Origin: Myxococcales bacterium
Lineage (GTDB): Bacteria > Myxococcota_A > Polyangia > Nannocystales > Nannocystaceae
Assembly (NCBI GenBank): GCA_020633315.1
Contig: JACKDV010000003.1
Location: forward strand, 1 to 64,000
Direction of reading: 5' to 3'
Length of the DNA stretch: 64,000 bases
Below the pieces are notes generated by a model, which saw only the letters and a program-made list of their open reading frames with translations, was not told the DNA's origin and did not search any database. Positions 12,984 through 22,247 of the stretch are shown piece by piece (within the stretch, counting starts at the first letter, position 1; each line of letters starts with the position of its first letter). Both the position numbers and the translations under genes were made by a program.

Positions 12984-15415
12984 CCCGGCGGCGCGCGTGG
13001 CCAGCCCGCTGGTCGCCCGTGGCGCTGGTGCTGGGCGGCTGCAGCACCCTGGCCGAGCCGCCGCCCTCCGAGGAGTGCAAGAGCGACAGCGACTGCGTGG
13101 AGGGCTACGTGTGCGCGCTCGATCAGGGGCGCTGCCTGCCGGGCAACGAGGCGGCCCCGCGGGCCCACCTGGGGTTCGACATCCGCGAGCGGGCGGCCAG
13201 CGAGGTGCGCTTCCGGGTGGAGGTGGACGGCTGCGACTGCGCCGTGCAGGAGGCCGAGAACATCCGCGAGCTGAGCCTGCGGCGCTCCTGGGTCAGCCAG
13301 CAGCTCGAGCTCGAGGTGAGCACCACCGACGATGCCGACCTCGATCTGCCCGCGACCTTCGAGATCTCCCAGCCCTCGCGCTTCGCCCTGCTGCCCTCGC
13401 CCCAGCGCGGCTTCGTCGACCACGCCATCCCCGACGAGGACGGCAACGCCACCTCCCCCGCCGTGCTGGGCTGGCCCCGCTACCACCTGCTCGACGAGGG
13501 CAACCCGCGCGAGCTCATCCTGTGGACCATCGAGCCCGAGGGCTCGCTCGACCTGGGCCTGCGCTACCACGGCCTGCGCCCCCCTCGGACCGTCGACAAG
13601 AAGCCCTGCGTGCTCGACACCGACTGCTGCGACGATTCCCAGAGCGCGTGCGACCCCTTCCCCAACTACTGCGATCCGGTGGAGGGGCAGTGCACCGCGA
13701 TCGGCTCGCCGCAGTGGACCTATAGCTACCCCTACGAGACCACGTGCAGCCGCAGCTTCTCTGGGTCCGTGTACGTCTTCGACGCCTCGGCCCCTCCGGC
13801 CTCGCAGCACACCGAGCTCAGCGGGGCCAACGTGCGGGTGCGCTACGACGACACCTCCACCGACCGCTTCGGGATCCCGGTGTTCAGCGACACCCCGCTC
13901 TCCGAGCGCCCGCCGCAGTGCGAGGAGGACGACGACTGCAGCACCCCCGACGAGTACTGCGATCGCACCTCGCAGCAGTGCTTCCTGGCCCTGGCGGGGC
14001 TGCTCGCCGGCGAGGGCAGCACCGAGGCCGAGACGGGGACCTTCCGCACCTTCGTGTACACCTACTGCGACGACGAGCCCACCGAGCCGCAGCCGCGTCG
14101 CTTCGGGGTGACCATCCAGCCTCCCAGCCCGCAGGTGGACATGCCCCCGCCCGCGCCGCTGCCCTCGGTCGACCTGCGCCTCGACGCCAACTTCCTGCCC
14201 GGCCCGGCCGGCTCGGGCGTGTTCGTGGGCGAGAAGCTCTGCGTGCCCGACTGGGGGCCGCCCGTCACCCTCGAGCTCGAGCTCAGCGGCGAGCCCCGCA
14301 CGCTGCTGGCCGGCGCCACCGACGAGGACGGCTACACCTGCTGCGACGTGGGCTGCCTGCCCGCCACCGACGAGGAGGCGCAGATGAGCGGGCCGCCCAC
14401 CGCCCCCTCGATCTGCGACCAGCGCACCAGCTCGGGCGCCACCGCCTCGGTCAGCGTGAGCACCGACCTCGTGCTCGACCTGCAGGACATCGCGGCCTGG
14501 GGCGAGGCCGACTGCGCCGTCCCGGAGCCGGGCCGCGTGGGCTCGCTGAGCCGCCTGGCCGCGTGCACCGACGCCGACCTGCCCTGCCGGGCCGAGGCCG
14601 TGGCCATGGGCACCGACGACGATCCGCGGGTCTACCAGGTGCGGGTGGAGTCGCCGGTGGGCTCGGTGCTCGCCTCGGGCGACTACACGGTGGAGATCGG
14701 CGGCTCGGCCCCCGAGCTGCAGTCGCTGGCGCTGTCGCCCCGCGTGCTGGTCACCGGGGTGGTCGACGTGGACTCGGCCATCTGCGGCCGGCGAGAGGCC
14801 GGCGAGGACTGTGCCGCCCGCGAGGCCCTCGTCATCGCCGAGCGGCTGCGCATGCCCGACGAGCCCGAGGGCGGCGTGCCCGGGCCCTACCTCCACACCG
14901 TCTCCACCTTCTACGACCCCCAGGCGCAGCGCGACGGGGCCTTCGTGCTCCCCCTCGATCCCGGCGGGGTCTACGTCGTCACCGCGCTGCCGGCCACGGG
15001 CGCCGAGGGTGGCCCGGCCGGCTTCACCGTGGTCAACCTGCGCGCCGACGCCCCCGAGCCGCTCGAGCCCCTGCGCCTGGTGCTCGAGGACGGCGTGCTG
15101 GTCACCCTCAAGCTCGAGCAGTTCGATCCGCGCACCACCGTGGCCCCCATCGATCGCGGCAGCTACCTCAGCGAGGGCAAGCGCATGCTGCACCCCGCGC
15201 GCCTCGACACTGTCGATCCGTTCATCGACCTCAACCGGGTCGGGGAATGCTGGACAGTGGAGGGCGGAGGTCCCGAGGCCTGCAAGATCCGCCGGCTGAT
15301 CCCTCCCGGCTCCGATCTCTCCCGCAGTCAGGTGGAGGTGGTCCGCTTCACCGCCCGGCGCTCCGACAAGGCCGGCTGCCTGCTGGGCTGCCCCACTCCC
15401 CGCTCCGACCCCTAG
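12980..15415 (+). CDS. Large Cys-rich lipoprotein, third gene of the lipoprotein chain
   Basis: 811 residues. The GTG at 12980 overlaps the preceding stop (GTGA); upstream in-frame codons are open but give no signal peptide. The lipobox LVLGGC is followed by three short Cys/Asp motifs of the kind common in myxobacterial surface proteins (SDSDCVEGYVCALDQGRC; DTDCCDD...CDPVEGQC; EDDDCSTPDEYC). The rest is beta-rich with repeated FxV/LxL pairs and a C-terminal part resembling carboxypeptidase-regulatory-like beta-sandwiches (GVYVVTALPATG). Probably a cell-surface protein made with the two smaller lipoproteins. Not matched to a named family. Confidence 0.82.
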   Translation: MTRRRAWPARWSPVALVLGGCSTLAEPPPSEECKSDSDCVEGYVCALDQGRCLPGNEAAPRAHLGFDIRERAASEVRFRVEVDGCDCAVQEAENIRELSLRRSWVSQQLELEVSTTDDADLDLPATFEISQPSRFALLPSPQRGFVDHAIPDEDGNATSPAVLGWPRYHLLDEGNPRELILWTIEPEGSLDLGLRYHGLRPPRTVDKKPCVLDTDCCDDSQSACDPFPNYCDPVEGQCTAIGSPQWTYSYPYETTCSRSFSGSVYVFDASAPPASQHTELSGANVRVRYDDTSTDRFGIPVFSDTPLSERPPQCEEDDDCSTPDEYCDRTSQQCFLALAGLLAGEGSTEAETGTFRTFVYTYCDDEPTEPQPRRFGVTIQPPSPQVDMPPPAPLPSVDLRLDANFLPGPAGSGVFVGEKLCVPDWGPPVTLELELSGEPRTLLAGATDEDGYTCCDVGCLPATDEEAQMSGPPTAPSICDQRTSSGATASVSVSTDLVLDLQDIAAWGEADCAVPEPGRVGSLSRLAACTDADLPCRAEAVAMGTDDDPRVYQVRVESPVGSVLASGDYTVEIGGSAPELQSLALSPRVLVTGVVDVDSAICGRREAGEDCAAREALVIAERLRMPDEPEGGVPGPYLHTVSTFYDPQAQRDGAFVLPLDPGGVYVVTALPATGAEGGPAGFTVVNLRADAPEPLEPLRLVLEDGVLVTLKLEQFDPRTTVAPIDRGSYLSEGKRMLHPARLDTVDPFIDLNRVGECWTVEGGGPEACKIRRLIPPGSDLSRSQVEVVRFTARRSDKAGCLLGCPTPRSDP

Positions 15416-15502
15416 CGCCGTGTCTCGTGCGCACGCGCACGCATCATCGGCCGCCGACGGCTCCACCCACTGCAGGGTTGACCGCTGGGCGGGCCGAGGT
15501 GG

Positions 15503-15910
15503 ATGATAGCGCGCGTACTGAAGGGTTCTCCGCCACCCCGAGGCCTACGGTTCTCGACATGGGTGCAAGTCACCGGCAGCGTCGCTGCGATCCTCTGGGG
15601 GGTCACCGGCGTCGCGATGGGTCTTGCACAGCAGCGATCGGGGCTCGCCCCAGGCGAGGTCGATTGCGAGTACCGCGTCCAACTGATTCGCGACCGGGTA
15701 GTGGCCATGACCCAGCGATCCCATCGCTTCCGCGACGGAGATCCGCAAGACGATGTCGTCCTCAATCTCATCCGCGAGACTCAGGCAGCCTGCACGGCAG
15801 ACGCCACGAGCATCGAGCACCTCGATCTCATCGAGGCAAGCTTGCGCGCTCATCTCGAGGGCAACGCTCGCGACCTGGAGATACGCCAGGCGCTAGGAGA
15901 ACTGCCATGA
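15503..15910 (+). CDS. Small single-pass membrane protein, unknown
   Basis: 135 residues with a short basic N-terminus, one transmembrane segment (VTGSVAAILWGVTGVAMGLA, about 23-42) and a helical, charged soluble part containing two Cys. No motif recognised. The start (ATG at 15503) is uncertain because GAGGTGG abuts it. It lies 27 bases upstream of the helicase gene in the same direction and has less extreme codon bias than its neighbours. Confidence 0.6.
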   Translation: MIARVLKGSPPPRGLRFSTWVQVTGSVAAILWGVTGVAMGLAQQRSGLAPGEVDCEYRVQLIRDRVVAMTQRSHRFRDGDPQDDVVLNLIRETQAACTADATSIEHLDLIEASLRAHLEGNARDLEIRQALGELP

Positions 15911-15937
15911 GCCGCTCGCGCACCAGGAATTCCCCGC

Positions 15938-18900
15938 ATGGCCACAACGCCAAAGAACGGAGAGCAGGCCCCGGCCGCCTCCGACCCCGACACCACCATC
16001 GCCGCTCCGGCTGACCCCAACCCCTCCTCCGACTCGCCCGCCCCCGAGGCCAGCGCCGAGGCATCGTCCGACGAAGCCTCCCCGGCCCCGGACGCCGACG
16101 GCACCGAGACCGCTCCGGCCGCAGGCTCCGAGGACTCGCCGGCCCAGGCCGCGCCCTCCGACGAGCCCGAGACGGCCGAGGCCTCCGCGGAGGCTGCCGC
16201 CGCCGAGGCCCCGAGCGGGGCCAGCGACGAGGAGCCCGGCGCTCCCAAGCTGCCCACCTCCTTCGACGAGCTCGATCTCCCCGAGACCGTGCGGCGGGCC
16301 GTGGCCGCGATCGGCTGGGACGTGCCCACGCCGGTGCAGGCCCTCACCTTCACCGCGGTGAGCAACGGCCGCGACGTGCTGGTGCAGTCGCAGACCGGCT
16401 CGGGCAAGACCGGCGCGTTCTGCTTGCCTTGGCTGGCCCAGCGCTTCGACGACGACGACGCGGCCAAGACCGGGGTGCAGCTGCTGGTGCTCACGCCCAC
16501 CCGCGAGCTGGCCAAGCAGGTCTGCGATCAGCTCGATCAGCTCGGCCGCTACACCAAGGTCCGCGCCCTGCCCGTCTACGGCGGCACCGCCATGCAGCCG
16601 CAGCTCCAGGCGCTGCGCGACGGCGTGCATGCGGTGGTGGGCACCCCCGGCCGCATCCTCGACCACATCCGCCGGCGATCGCTCCGCCTCGATCGCGTGC
16701 GCATGGCCGTGCTCGACGAGGCCGACGAGATGCTCTCGATGGGCTTCCTCGAGGACATCCACGCCATCCTCGACGCCTGCGCCTCCGAGCGTCAGACCTG
16801 CCTGTTCTCGGCCACCGTGCCCCCCGACATCGAGCGGATCGCTCGCCGCTACATGCGGAACCCCGAGTCGGTGATGCTCTCGGGCGACCAGGTCGCCGCC
16901 GCCGAGATCAAGCACGTCTACTACCAGGTCTCCGGCGCCATCAAGGTCCGGGCGCTCCTGGACATGATCAACATCGAGGAGCCGGCCAACGCCCTCGTCT
17001 TCTGCAACACCCGCGAGGAGACCTACATGGTCGCCTCGGCGCTGCGACGCGAGGGCTACCAGGCCGAGCCGCTGTCCAGCGACCTCACCCAGGCCGCGCG
17101 CGAGCGGGTGATGGGGCGGATGCGGGCCGGGCAGCTGCGCTTCCTGGTCGCCACCGACGTGGCCAGCCGCGGCATCGACATCTCGCACATCGGGCACGTC
17201 ATCAACTACGCGTTCCCCGAGAACGCCGAGAGCTACGTGCACCGCACCGGCCGTACCGGTCGGGCGGGGCGGGCCGGCGTGGCGATCAGCCTGCTCGCGC
17301 CCCAGGACGTGGGCAACCACTACTACCTCAAGCTGCAGTACCCCTCGATCGTGTTCGAGGAGCGCAGCCTGCCCACCGCCGAGGAGCTCAGCGCCCAGCG
17401 CCTCGAGACCAAGCTCGACCAGATCTCGCGGCAGTTCCCCGAGCTGGTCGCGCCCGAGTGGACCCTGCTCACCCGGCACCTGGTCTCCGATCCCCGCGGC
17501 GAGCAGGTGGTCGCCTTCCTGCTCAAGGAGGCGATGAGCAAGGTCGCGCCGCGGCGCGAGCCGGCCGAGGGCGACGAGGAGCTCGAGATGCGTCGGCCCC
17601 GGGGCAGCGATCGCGGTCGCTTCGGCCGGCGGGACCGCGAGGATCGCTTCGGTCGGGACCGCGACCGCGGGCGTGGTCGAGGCGAGCGTCGGCGCTGGGA
17701 CGAGGACGACGACGGCCGCGAGCGCAGCGAGGCGAGCGAGGACGACGATCGCCGTCGGCGGGGGCGTGGCCGCGAGCACGACGAGGAGGCCCGCCCCGAC
17801 GAGGGCGAGGCCGAGGCGGGGCGCGAGCGCAGCGAGGCGCCCGACGACGAGGGCCGGCGTCGGCGTCGGCGGGGACGCGAGCGCTACGAGGGTGATCGAC
17901 GCGACGAGGTCGAGGCCCGGGGCGAGCAGGCCCCGCGACGCGAGGAGGGCCGCCGCGACGAGGTCGAGGCCCGGGGCGAGCAGGCCCCGCGACGCGAGGA
18001 GTATCGACGCGAGGGAGGCCGACGCGAGGGGGGCCGTCGCGAGGGGGGCCGTCGCGAGGGGGCCCCCCGAGGCGAAGAGGCTCGCCGCGAGGAAACCCCG
18101 CGACGCGAGGAGACCCCGCGACGCGAAGAAACCCCGCGACGCGAGGAGGGCCGCCGCGACGAGTCGGCTCGGGACGACGGCGACGGCGGGCGACGCCGCC
18201 GTCGCCGGGGACGAGGACGCGACCGCGACCGCGGATGGCAGGAGGATGCCGAGCGCCCCGAGGAGACCCCCGACCAGGCACCCGCCGAGGCTCCGCTCGC
18301 GGCGACGACCCAGGACGACGCGGGCGAGGCCTACGCCGACGAGCTCCGCGACGAGGCCGGCGACGACGAGACCGGGCTCGACGAGGCCCCGTTCGACGAG
18401 GCTCCGTTCGACGAGGCCCCGTTCGACGAGGCCCCGTTCGACGAGGCTCCGTTCGACGAGACCGAGCTCGATGCGACCCCGTCCGATGAGCTCGGGGACG
18501 ACGACGGAGGCGAGGGCGAGCCGCTCGAGGCGGCCGAGGGAGAGGAGCCCCGCCGCGGCCGTCGGAGGCGACGTCGACGAGGTCGGCGTCGTCGCGACGA
18601 TGCGGGCGACGACGAGGCGCGAGGCGAAGGCGACCACGAGTCCCTCGCCGGGGACGAGGGGGAGACCACCGCAGCGCTGACCGCCCCCACCCTGTTCGGC
18701 GACGAGCACGAGGGGGCCGAGATCGACGACGGCGAGGGCTCGGACGATGCCGAGACCGTGGCCGCTCGCTCGGTCGGCGACGAGATCGACGACCCGGGCA
18801 CGATGACCGGTGTGGGCTCCCGTCGGCGTCGACGTCGGCGTCGACGTCGGGGACGCGGCCGCGGCGAGGACGGCGTGGAGGCCGGTGAGGCCGAGGGCGA

Positions 18901-20254
18901 CGACGGCGAGGCCGAGACCGACGCCGAGGCCGAGGACGGCGACGAGGGTGACGACGAGGGCGGGACCGAGGCCGAGGCTGGCTCCGGTGACGGCCGGCGA
19001 CGGCGACGTCGCCGACGAGGCGGCCGCAAGCGTCGCGGTGGCGAGCGCTCGGCCGGCAGCGGTGGTAGCTCGGGAGCCGAGGATGCACCCGTGCCCGCGC
19101 CGGTGGTCGTGCCGCTGGTCTCCCAGGAGGAGATCGTCATCGACATCGACGAGGCCGAGCTCGAGGTCGTGCGCGACGAGTTCGGGGAGATCGACGAGCT
19201 CGACGAGCTCACCCTCAAGGGCCGACGCCGCGGCGTGATGGAGTCCTTGCAGGAGGAGATGGAGCTCGAGGACATGAGCGACGCCGACGAGGACTCGGAG
19301 ATCGAGGACTCGGAGGACGACGAGGAGGACGACGAGGCCGAGGTCGACGCGGGCATCGAGGCCGGCGAAGCCGAGACCGAGGCCGCCGCCGATGCGGATG
19401 ACTCGGAGGAGGACGAGGACCCGCGTGACGCCAAGAAGCGCAAGCGTCGGCGTCGACGTCGGCGCAAGAAGACCGCGCCCCCTCCCGCGCCCGAGCTCAC
19501 CGCTCCGCCCCACAAGGACTTCTGGGAGGTGTGGGCGTCCAAGTTCACCTACCAGGACTTCGAGGACGAGGTGTACATGGGCGGGGCTGCGGCCGTGCCC
19601 GAGGAGGCCGACGAGCCCCCGCGCCGCCCGCCCGAGCCGCCGGTGATGCCCGCGGTGGAGGACGAGGAGGACTTCGTGCGGGTCCGCCTCAACGTGGGGC
19701 GCAAGCACGGCAAGAAGGCCGCCCACATCCGCGAGCTGCTCGCCGAGAGCTTCGGGCTCGCCCGCAAGGCCGTGCGCGACCTGACCGTGGGCGAGGCCAG
19801 CTCCCGCTTCCGCCTCGGGGCCAAGGCCCTCGAGCGCCTCGAGCAGCTGGTGGTGGGCTTCGAGCTCGACGGCATCCCGCTGGCCGTGACTCGGGTGGAG
19901 GCCAAGGGCGACGGCACGACGGACGGCGACGAGGGCGAGGGCGAGGGCCCGACCCCGGTCGCGAAGGCCGAGCCCGCCCCCACGCCGCCCGCCCCCGCCG
20001 AAGCAGACGACGCCGACACCCCGAAGGCGGCGACCGAGCCCGAGCCCACGCAGCACGCCTCCGCCGAAGCGGACGACGCCGACGCCCCCGAGGCGGCGGC
20101 CGAGCCCGCGCCGACGCAGCACGCCTCCGCCGAAGCGGACGACGCCGACGCCCCCGAGGCGGCGGCCGAGCCCGGACCGGCCGTCGAGGAGCCGCCGCCG
20201 AGCCCCGAGGACGCCGCGGAGGCGGCCGGCTCGGAGCAGAGCGCGTCGACGTGA
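15938..20254 (+). CDS. DEAD-box RNA helicase with giant polyampholytic insert and DbpA-like RNA-binding domain
   Basis: 1438 residues, about three times a normal DEAD-box protein. An acidic Pro/Ala/Glu N-terminus (1-105) precedes the helicase core: QTGSGKT (about 150), PTRELAK, TPGRI, DEAD (about 260), SAT (about 290) and HRTGRTGRAG (about 435). Residues about 540-1180 are low-complexity blocks of Arg/Glu/Asp/Gly with short tandem repeats. A DbpA-type domain (about 1246-1325, FVRVRLNVGRKHGKK) follows, then a repetitive Ala/Glu/Asp tail. DbpA/CsdA relatives act in ribosome assembly and RNA decay. The charged insert suggests RNA condensation or scaffolding, which is inference. The stop overlaps the carboxypeptidase start. 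Confidence 0.92.
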   Translation: MATTPKNGEQAPAASDPDTTIAAPADPNPSSDSPAPEASAEASSDEASPAPDADGTETAPAAGSEDSPAQAAPSDEPETAEASAEAAAAEAPSGASDEEPGAPKLPTSFDELDLPETVRRAVAAIGWDVPTPVQALTFTAVSNGRDVLVQSQTGSGKTGAFCLPWLAQRFDDDDAAKTGVQLLVLTPTRELAKQVCDQLDQLGRYTKVRALPVYGGTAMQPQLQALRDGVHAVVGTPGRILDHIRRRSLRLDRVRMAVLDEADEMLSMGFLEDIHAILDACASERQTCLFSATVPPDIERIARRYMRNPESVMLSGDQVAAAEIKHVYYQVSGAIKVRALLDMINIEEPANALVFCNTREETYMVASALRREGYQAEPLSSDLTQAARERVMGRMRAGQLRFLVATDVASRGIDISHIGHVINYAFPENAESYVHRTGRTGRAGRAGVAISLLAPQDVGNHYYLKLQYPSIVFEERSLPTAEELSAQRLETKLDQISRQFPELVAPEWTLLTRHLVSDPRGEQVVAFLLKEAMSKVAPRREPAEGDEELEMRRPRGSDRGRFGRRDREDRFGRDRDRGRGRGERRRWDEDDDGRERSEASEDDDRRRRGRGREHDEEARPDEGEAEAGRERSEAPDDEGRRRRRRGRERYEGDRRDEVEARGEQAPRREEGRRDEVEARGEQAPRREEYRREGGRREGGRREGGRREGAPRGEEARREETPRREETPRREETPRREEGRRDESARDDGDGGRRRRRRGRGRDRDRGWQEDAERPEETPDQAPAEAPLAATTQDDAGEAYADELRDEAGDDETGLDEAPFDEAPFDEAPFDEAPFDEAPFDETELDATPSDELGDDDGGEGEPLEAAEGEEPRRGRRRRRRRGRRRRDDAGDDEARGEGDHESLAGDEGETTAALTAPTLFGDEHEGAEIDDGEGSDDAETVAARSVGDEIDDPGTMTGVGSRRRRRRRRRRGRGRGEDGVEAGEAEGDDGEAETDAEAEDGDEGDDEGGTEAEAGSGDGRRRRRRRRGGRKRRGGERSAGSGGSSGAEDAPVPAPVVVPLVSQEEIVIDIDEAELEVVRDEFGEIDELDELTLKGRRRGVMESLQEEMELEDMSDADEDSEIEDSEDDEEDDEAEVDAGIEAGEAETEAAADADDSEEDEDPRDAKKRKRRRRRRRKKTAPPPAPELTAPPHKDFWEVWASKFTYQDFEDEVYMGGAAAVPEEADEPPRRPPEPPVMPAVEDEEDFVRVRLNVGRKHGKKAAHIRELLAESFGLARKAVRDLTVGEASSRFRLGAKALERLEQLVVGFELDGIPLAVTRVEAKGDGTTDGDEGEGEGPTPVAKAEPAPTPPAPAEADDADTPKAATEPEPTQHASAEADDADAPEAAAEPAPTQHASAEADDADAPEAAAEPGPAVEEPPPSPEDAAEAAGSEQSAST
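18007..18145 (+). repeat. In-gene tandem repeats coding Arg-Arg-Glu-rich units
   Basis: Consecutive short in-frame repeats in the helicase gene: four REGGR-type 12-base units, then three 15-base units coding Glu-Thr-Pro-Arg-Arg-Glu-type peptides. A similar 51-base unit coding VEARGEQAPRREE occurs twice just upstream (about 17908-18000). Slippage-prone; length is likely to vary between strains. Confidence 0.75.
18376..18465 (+). repeat. In-gene tandem repeat coding Asp-Glu-Ala-Pro-Phe
   Basis: Six near-perfect 15-base units (gacgaggccccgttc-like) in the helicase gene, each coding DEAPF. Periodic Phe in an acidic background. Units differ mainly by silent t/c changes, indicating recent expansion. 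Confidence 0.8.
20033..20178 (+). repeat. 63-66-base tandem repeat at the helicase C-terminus
   Basis: Two almost identical copies plus a degenerate one, each coding a unit around QHASAEADDADAPEAAAEP. The near-identity at DNA level indicates recent duplication. Confidence 0.75.
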
Positions 20255-21216
20255 TCGACGAGCCCCTCGCCCCCTATCGCTCGCCGGAGCGCCGCCGCGA
20301 GGCCCTTCGCGACGGCGCCCGGGCCTGCGGGGGCGAGGTGGTGCCCTACGGCCACAGCGTGGACGGCGAGGTGCTCGAGGCGGTACGGGTGCCGTCGGCC
20401 GCCGCCGATGCCCCCCGCGTGCTGTGCTCGGCCAACATCCACGGCCCCGAGTGGATCGGCTGCGAGACGGCCCTCGCCCTGCTCGACGCCGCGGCCGAGC
20501 CCGGCTCGCCCGCCCACGCCCTGCGCGGCCGGGCCGAGCTGTGGGTGGTGCCCTGCCTCAACCCCGATGGCTACCGTCGCACTTGGGAGCGAGGCGGCGA
20601 GGGCCGGCTGGCCACGCTGCGCACCAACGCCCACGGCGTGGACCTCAACCGCAACTACCCGCTGCCCGGGGGCGCCCGCCGTCGCGCCCTGCCCGGGGCC
20701 GGCTCCCCGCACCCCGGCGATGCCACCTATGCCGGCCCCGCGCCCCTGTCCGAGCCCGAGACCGCGGCCCTCGATCACCTCTGCGCCGAGCAGGGCTTCT
20801 GGGCCAGCGCCAACCTGCACTCGTTCATGGGCACGCTGATCCCGGCCCACGTGGTCGATCGCCCGAGCTTCGCCCGCTACAAGGCGCTGTGCCGCAGCTT
20901 CGCCGGCGCCCAGGGCCGCGTCCGCTACCGCCGGCTGTCGGCGCGCTGGCTCGACGTGTTCACCGGCGAGCAGGAGGATCACCAGCACCACGTGCACGAC
21001 ACCTGGGCCGTCTGCGTGGAGTGCTTCCCCGTGCTCGCGAGCTACCGCCAGCACCTGCGCCGCCCCTCCACCTTCTGGCGCTTCAACCCCCACGATCCGC
21101 GGCCGTGGATCGACAACGACCTGCCGGGGATCGTGGCCTGGATGGAGGCCGCGCTCGCCGGCCCGCGCCCCTCGGCGCTGCGCGAGGGGGGGCGGACCCC
21201 CGCCGGCGGCTCGTGA
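20251..21216 (+). CDS. Zinc carboxypeptidase, M14 family
   Basis: 321 residues from a GTG overlapping the helicase stop (GTGA). Zinc ligands: HGPE (NIHGPEWIG, HxxE) and the later His in SANLHSF. Substrate and structural motifs: NPDG, DLNRNYP. The candidate catalytic Glu lies in VCVECFPV near the C-terminus. No signal peptide is seen, so a cytoplasmic M14 metallocarboxypeptidase (peptidoglycan peptide or murein-tripeptide amidase-like) is likely. Substrate not determinable. Coupling to the helicase gene appears to be genome economy rather than pathway logic. Confidence 0.88.
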   Translation: MIDEPLAPYRSPERRREALRDGARACGGEVVPYGHSVDGEVLEAVRVPSAAADAPRVLCSANIHGPEWIGCETALALLDAAAEPGSPAHALRGRAELWVVPCLNPDGYRRTWERGGEGRLATLRTNAHGVDLNRNYPLPGGARRRALPGAGSPHPGDATYAGPAPLSEPETAALDHLCAEQGFWASANLHSFMGTLIPAHVVDRPSFARYKALCRSFAGAQGRVRYRRLSARWLDVFTGEQEDHQHHVHDTWAVCVECFPVLASYRQHLRRPSTFWRFNPHDPRPWIDNDLPGIVAWMEAALAGPRPSALREGGRTPAGGS

Positions 21217-21228
21217 GCTCGGCCGCCC

Positions 21229-22146
21229 TCAGCCCGGCGGCTCGAAGCAGCTGATCGTGGTCACGATGCGGAAGTTCGACTGATCGGTGTGCCGCTCGGC
21301 ATGGAAGATGTCCATGTCGTAGGTCTGGCCGGGGACGAGCCCCAGGGTGTCCATCTCGATCGAGGCCTGCAGCGGCGGGTGCAGGCCGCCCAGATCCAGC
21401 GCGAGCTGCCCGTCCACGAACACCCAGATGTCGTCGTCGCCCCGGAAGGTGAAGACCTCGCCGCCCTGGTAGGTGAAGGAGGTGTTCACCTCGGTGGTGA
21501 AGTGGAAGTTGTCCGGGAAGCCCTCGTTGCCGAAGCCGAAGCCGTTGATCGGGAAGAACGCGGCGCTGTCGAAGATCATCTCGCCGGTGCCCTCGTCGGT
21601 GAGCGCCAGCTCGATCTCGAAGGTGAAGTTCGTCCCGGGCACGTCGTGGTACCACTGGGCGAAGGTCTCGGCGCTGGTGATCATCGGCGCGCCGGCGTAG
21701 GCCGGGTCGAGCTGCGGCGTGCCGTCGCCGCCGAGGGCGGGCAGCACCAGCCCCGTGTAGGCCATGGTGCCGGTGAAGGTCTCGAAGTCCGGGTGGTTGT
21801 GGCTGAAGTCGCGGATCGTCGCCGTGAGCAGCTCGCAGTCCTCACCCGTCATCGGGGCCACGTCGGTGACGGGCGGCGCCACGTCGAGCTTGAGCCCCTC
21901 GCTGTCGTCGCCCTCGCTCGAGCCTCCGCCGCCCGTGCCTCCGCCCGTCCCCGTGTCGTCGCCCTCGCTGCCGTGCCCGCTCGTGGTGAGATCGGGCGCG
22001 CCGGTGGTGCCCGCATCGCCCACCGTCACCGCCGTGGTCACGAACAGGTCGTCGCGCGCGGTGGTGCTGCAGCCGGCGAGCCACAGGCCCAGCGCCGTGA
22101 CCATCGCTCTCGCTCGTCGCTCTTCGCTCGTCCTCCCGCTCGCCAC
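21229..22146 (-). CDS. Fibro-slime domain lipoprotein (PA14-like)
   Basis: About 305 residues from a GTG at 22146; an ATG at 22104 would leave a signal sequence of only about 12 residues, while the longer start adds RRAR before the hydrophobic stretch and lipobox LWLAGC. A Gly/Ser/Thr/Asp-rich linker follows, then a C-terminal fibro-slime domain: the ATIRDFSHNHPDFE entry motif, NFHFTTEVNTSFTYQGGE, FRGDDDIWVFVDGQLALDLGG and FHAERHTDQSNF. The family is found in cell-surface and fibre-forming proteins of Fibrobacter and myxobacteria and binds or forms extracellular matrix. It is convergent with the carboxypeptidase gene. Confidence 0.85.
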   Translation of the reverse strand: MASGRTSEERRARAMVTALGLWLAGCSTTARDDLFVTTAVTVGDAGTTGAPDLTTSGHGSEGDDTGTGGGTGGGGSSEGDDSEGLKLDVAPPVTDVAPMTGEDCELLTATIRDFSHNHPDFETFTGTMAYTGLVLPALGGDGTPQLDPAYAGAPMITSAETFAQWYHDVPGTNFTFEIELALTDEGTGEMIFDSAAFFPINGFGFGNEGFPDNFHFTTEVNTSFTYQGGEVFTFRGDDDIWVFVDGQLALDLGGLHPPLQASIEMDTLGLVPGQTYDMDIFHAERHTDQSNFRIVTTISCFEPPG

Positions 22147-22247
22147 GTCCACGTCCACCCCCGACGACCATGGCAGCACCGAGCGGGCTCCGACGCAAGA
22201 CAAAGGGAGCACCGGTGATCCCGATGCTCCCCCCCGCGCGGCTCCGC

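Noticed and set aside
15893..20122. 1409-codon minus-strand frame with Val/Leu-rich repeats
   Set aside because: Mirror of the helicase repeat region; repetitive content is the complement of the charged blocks.
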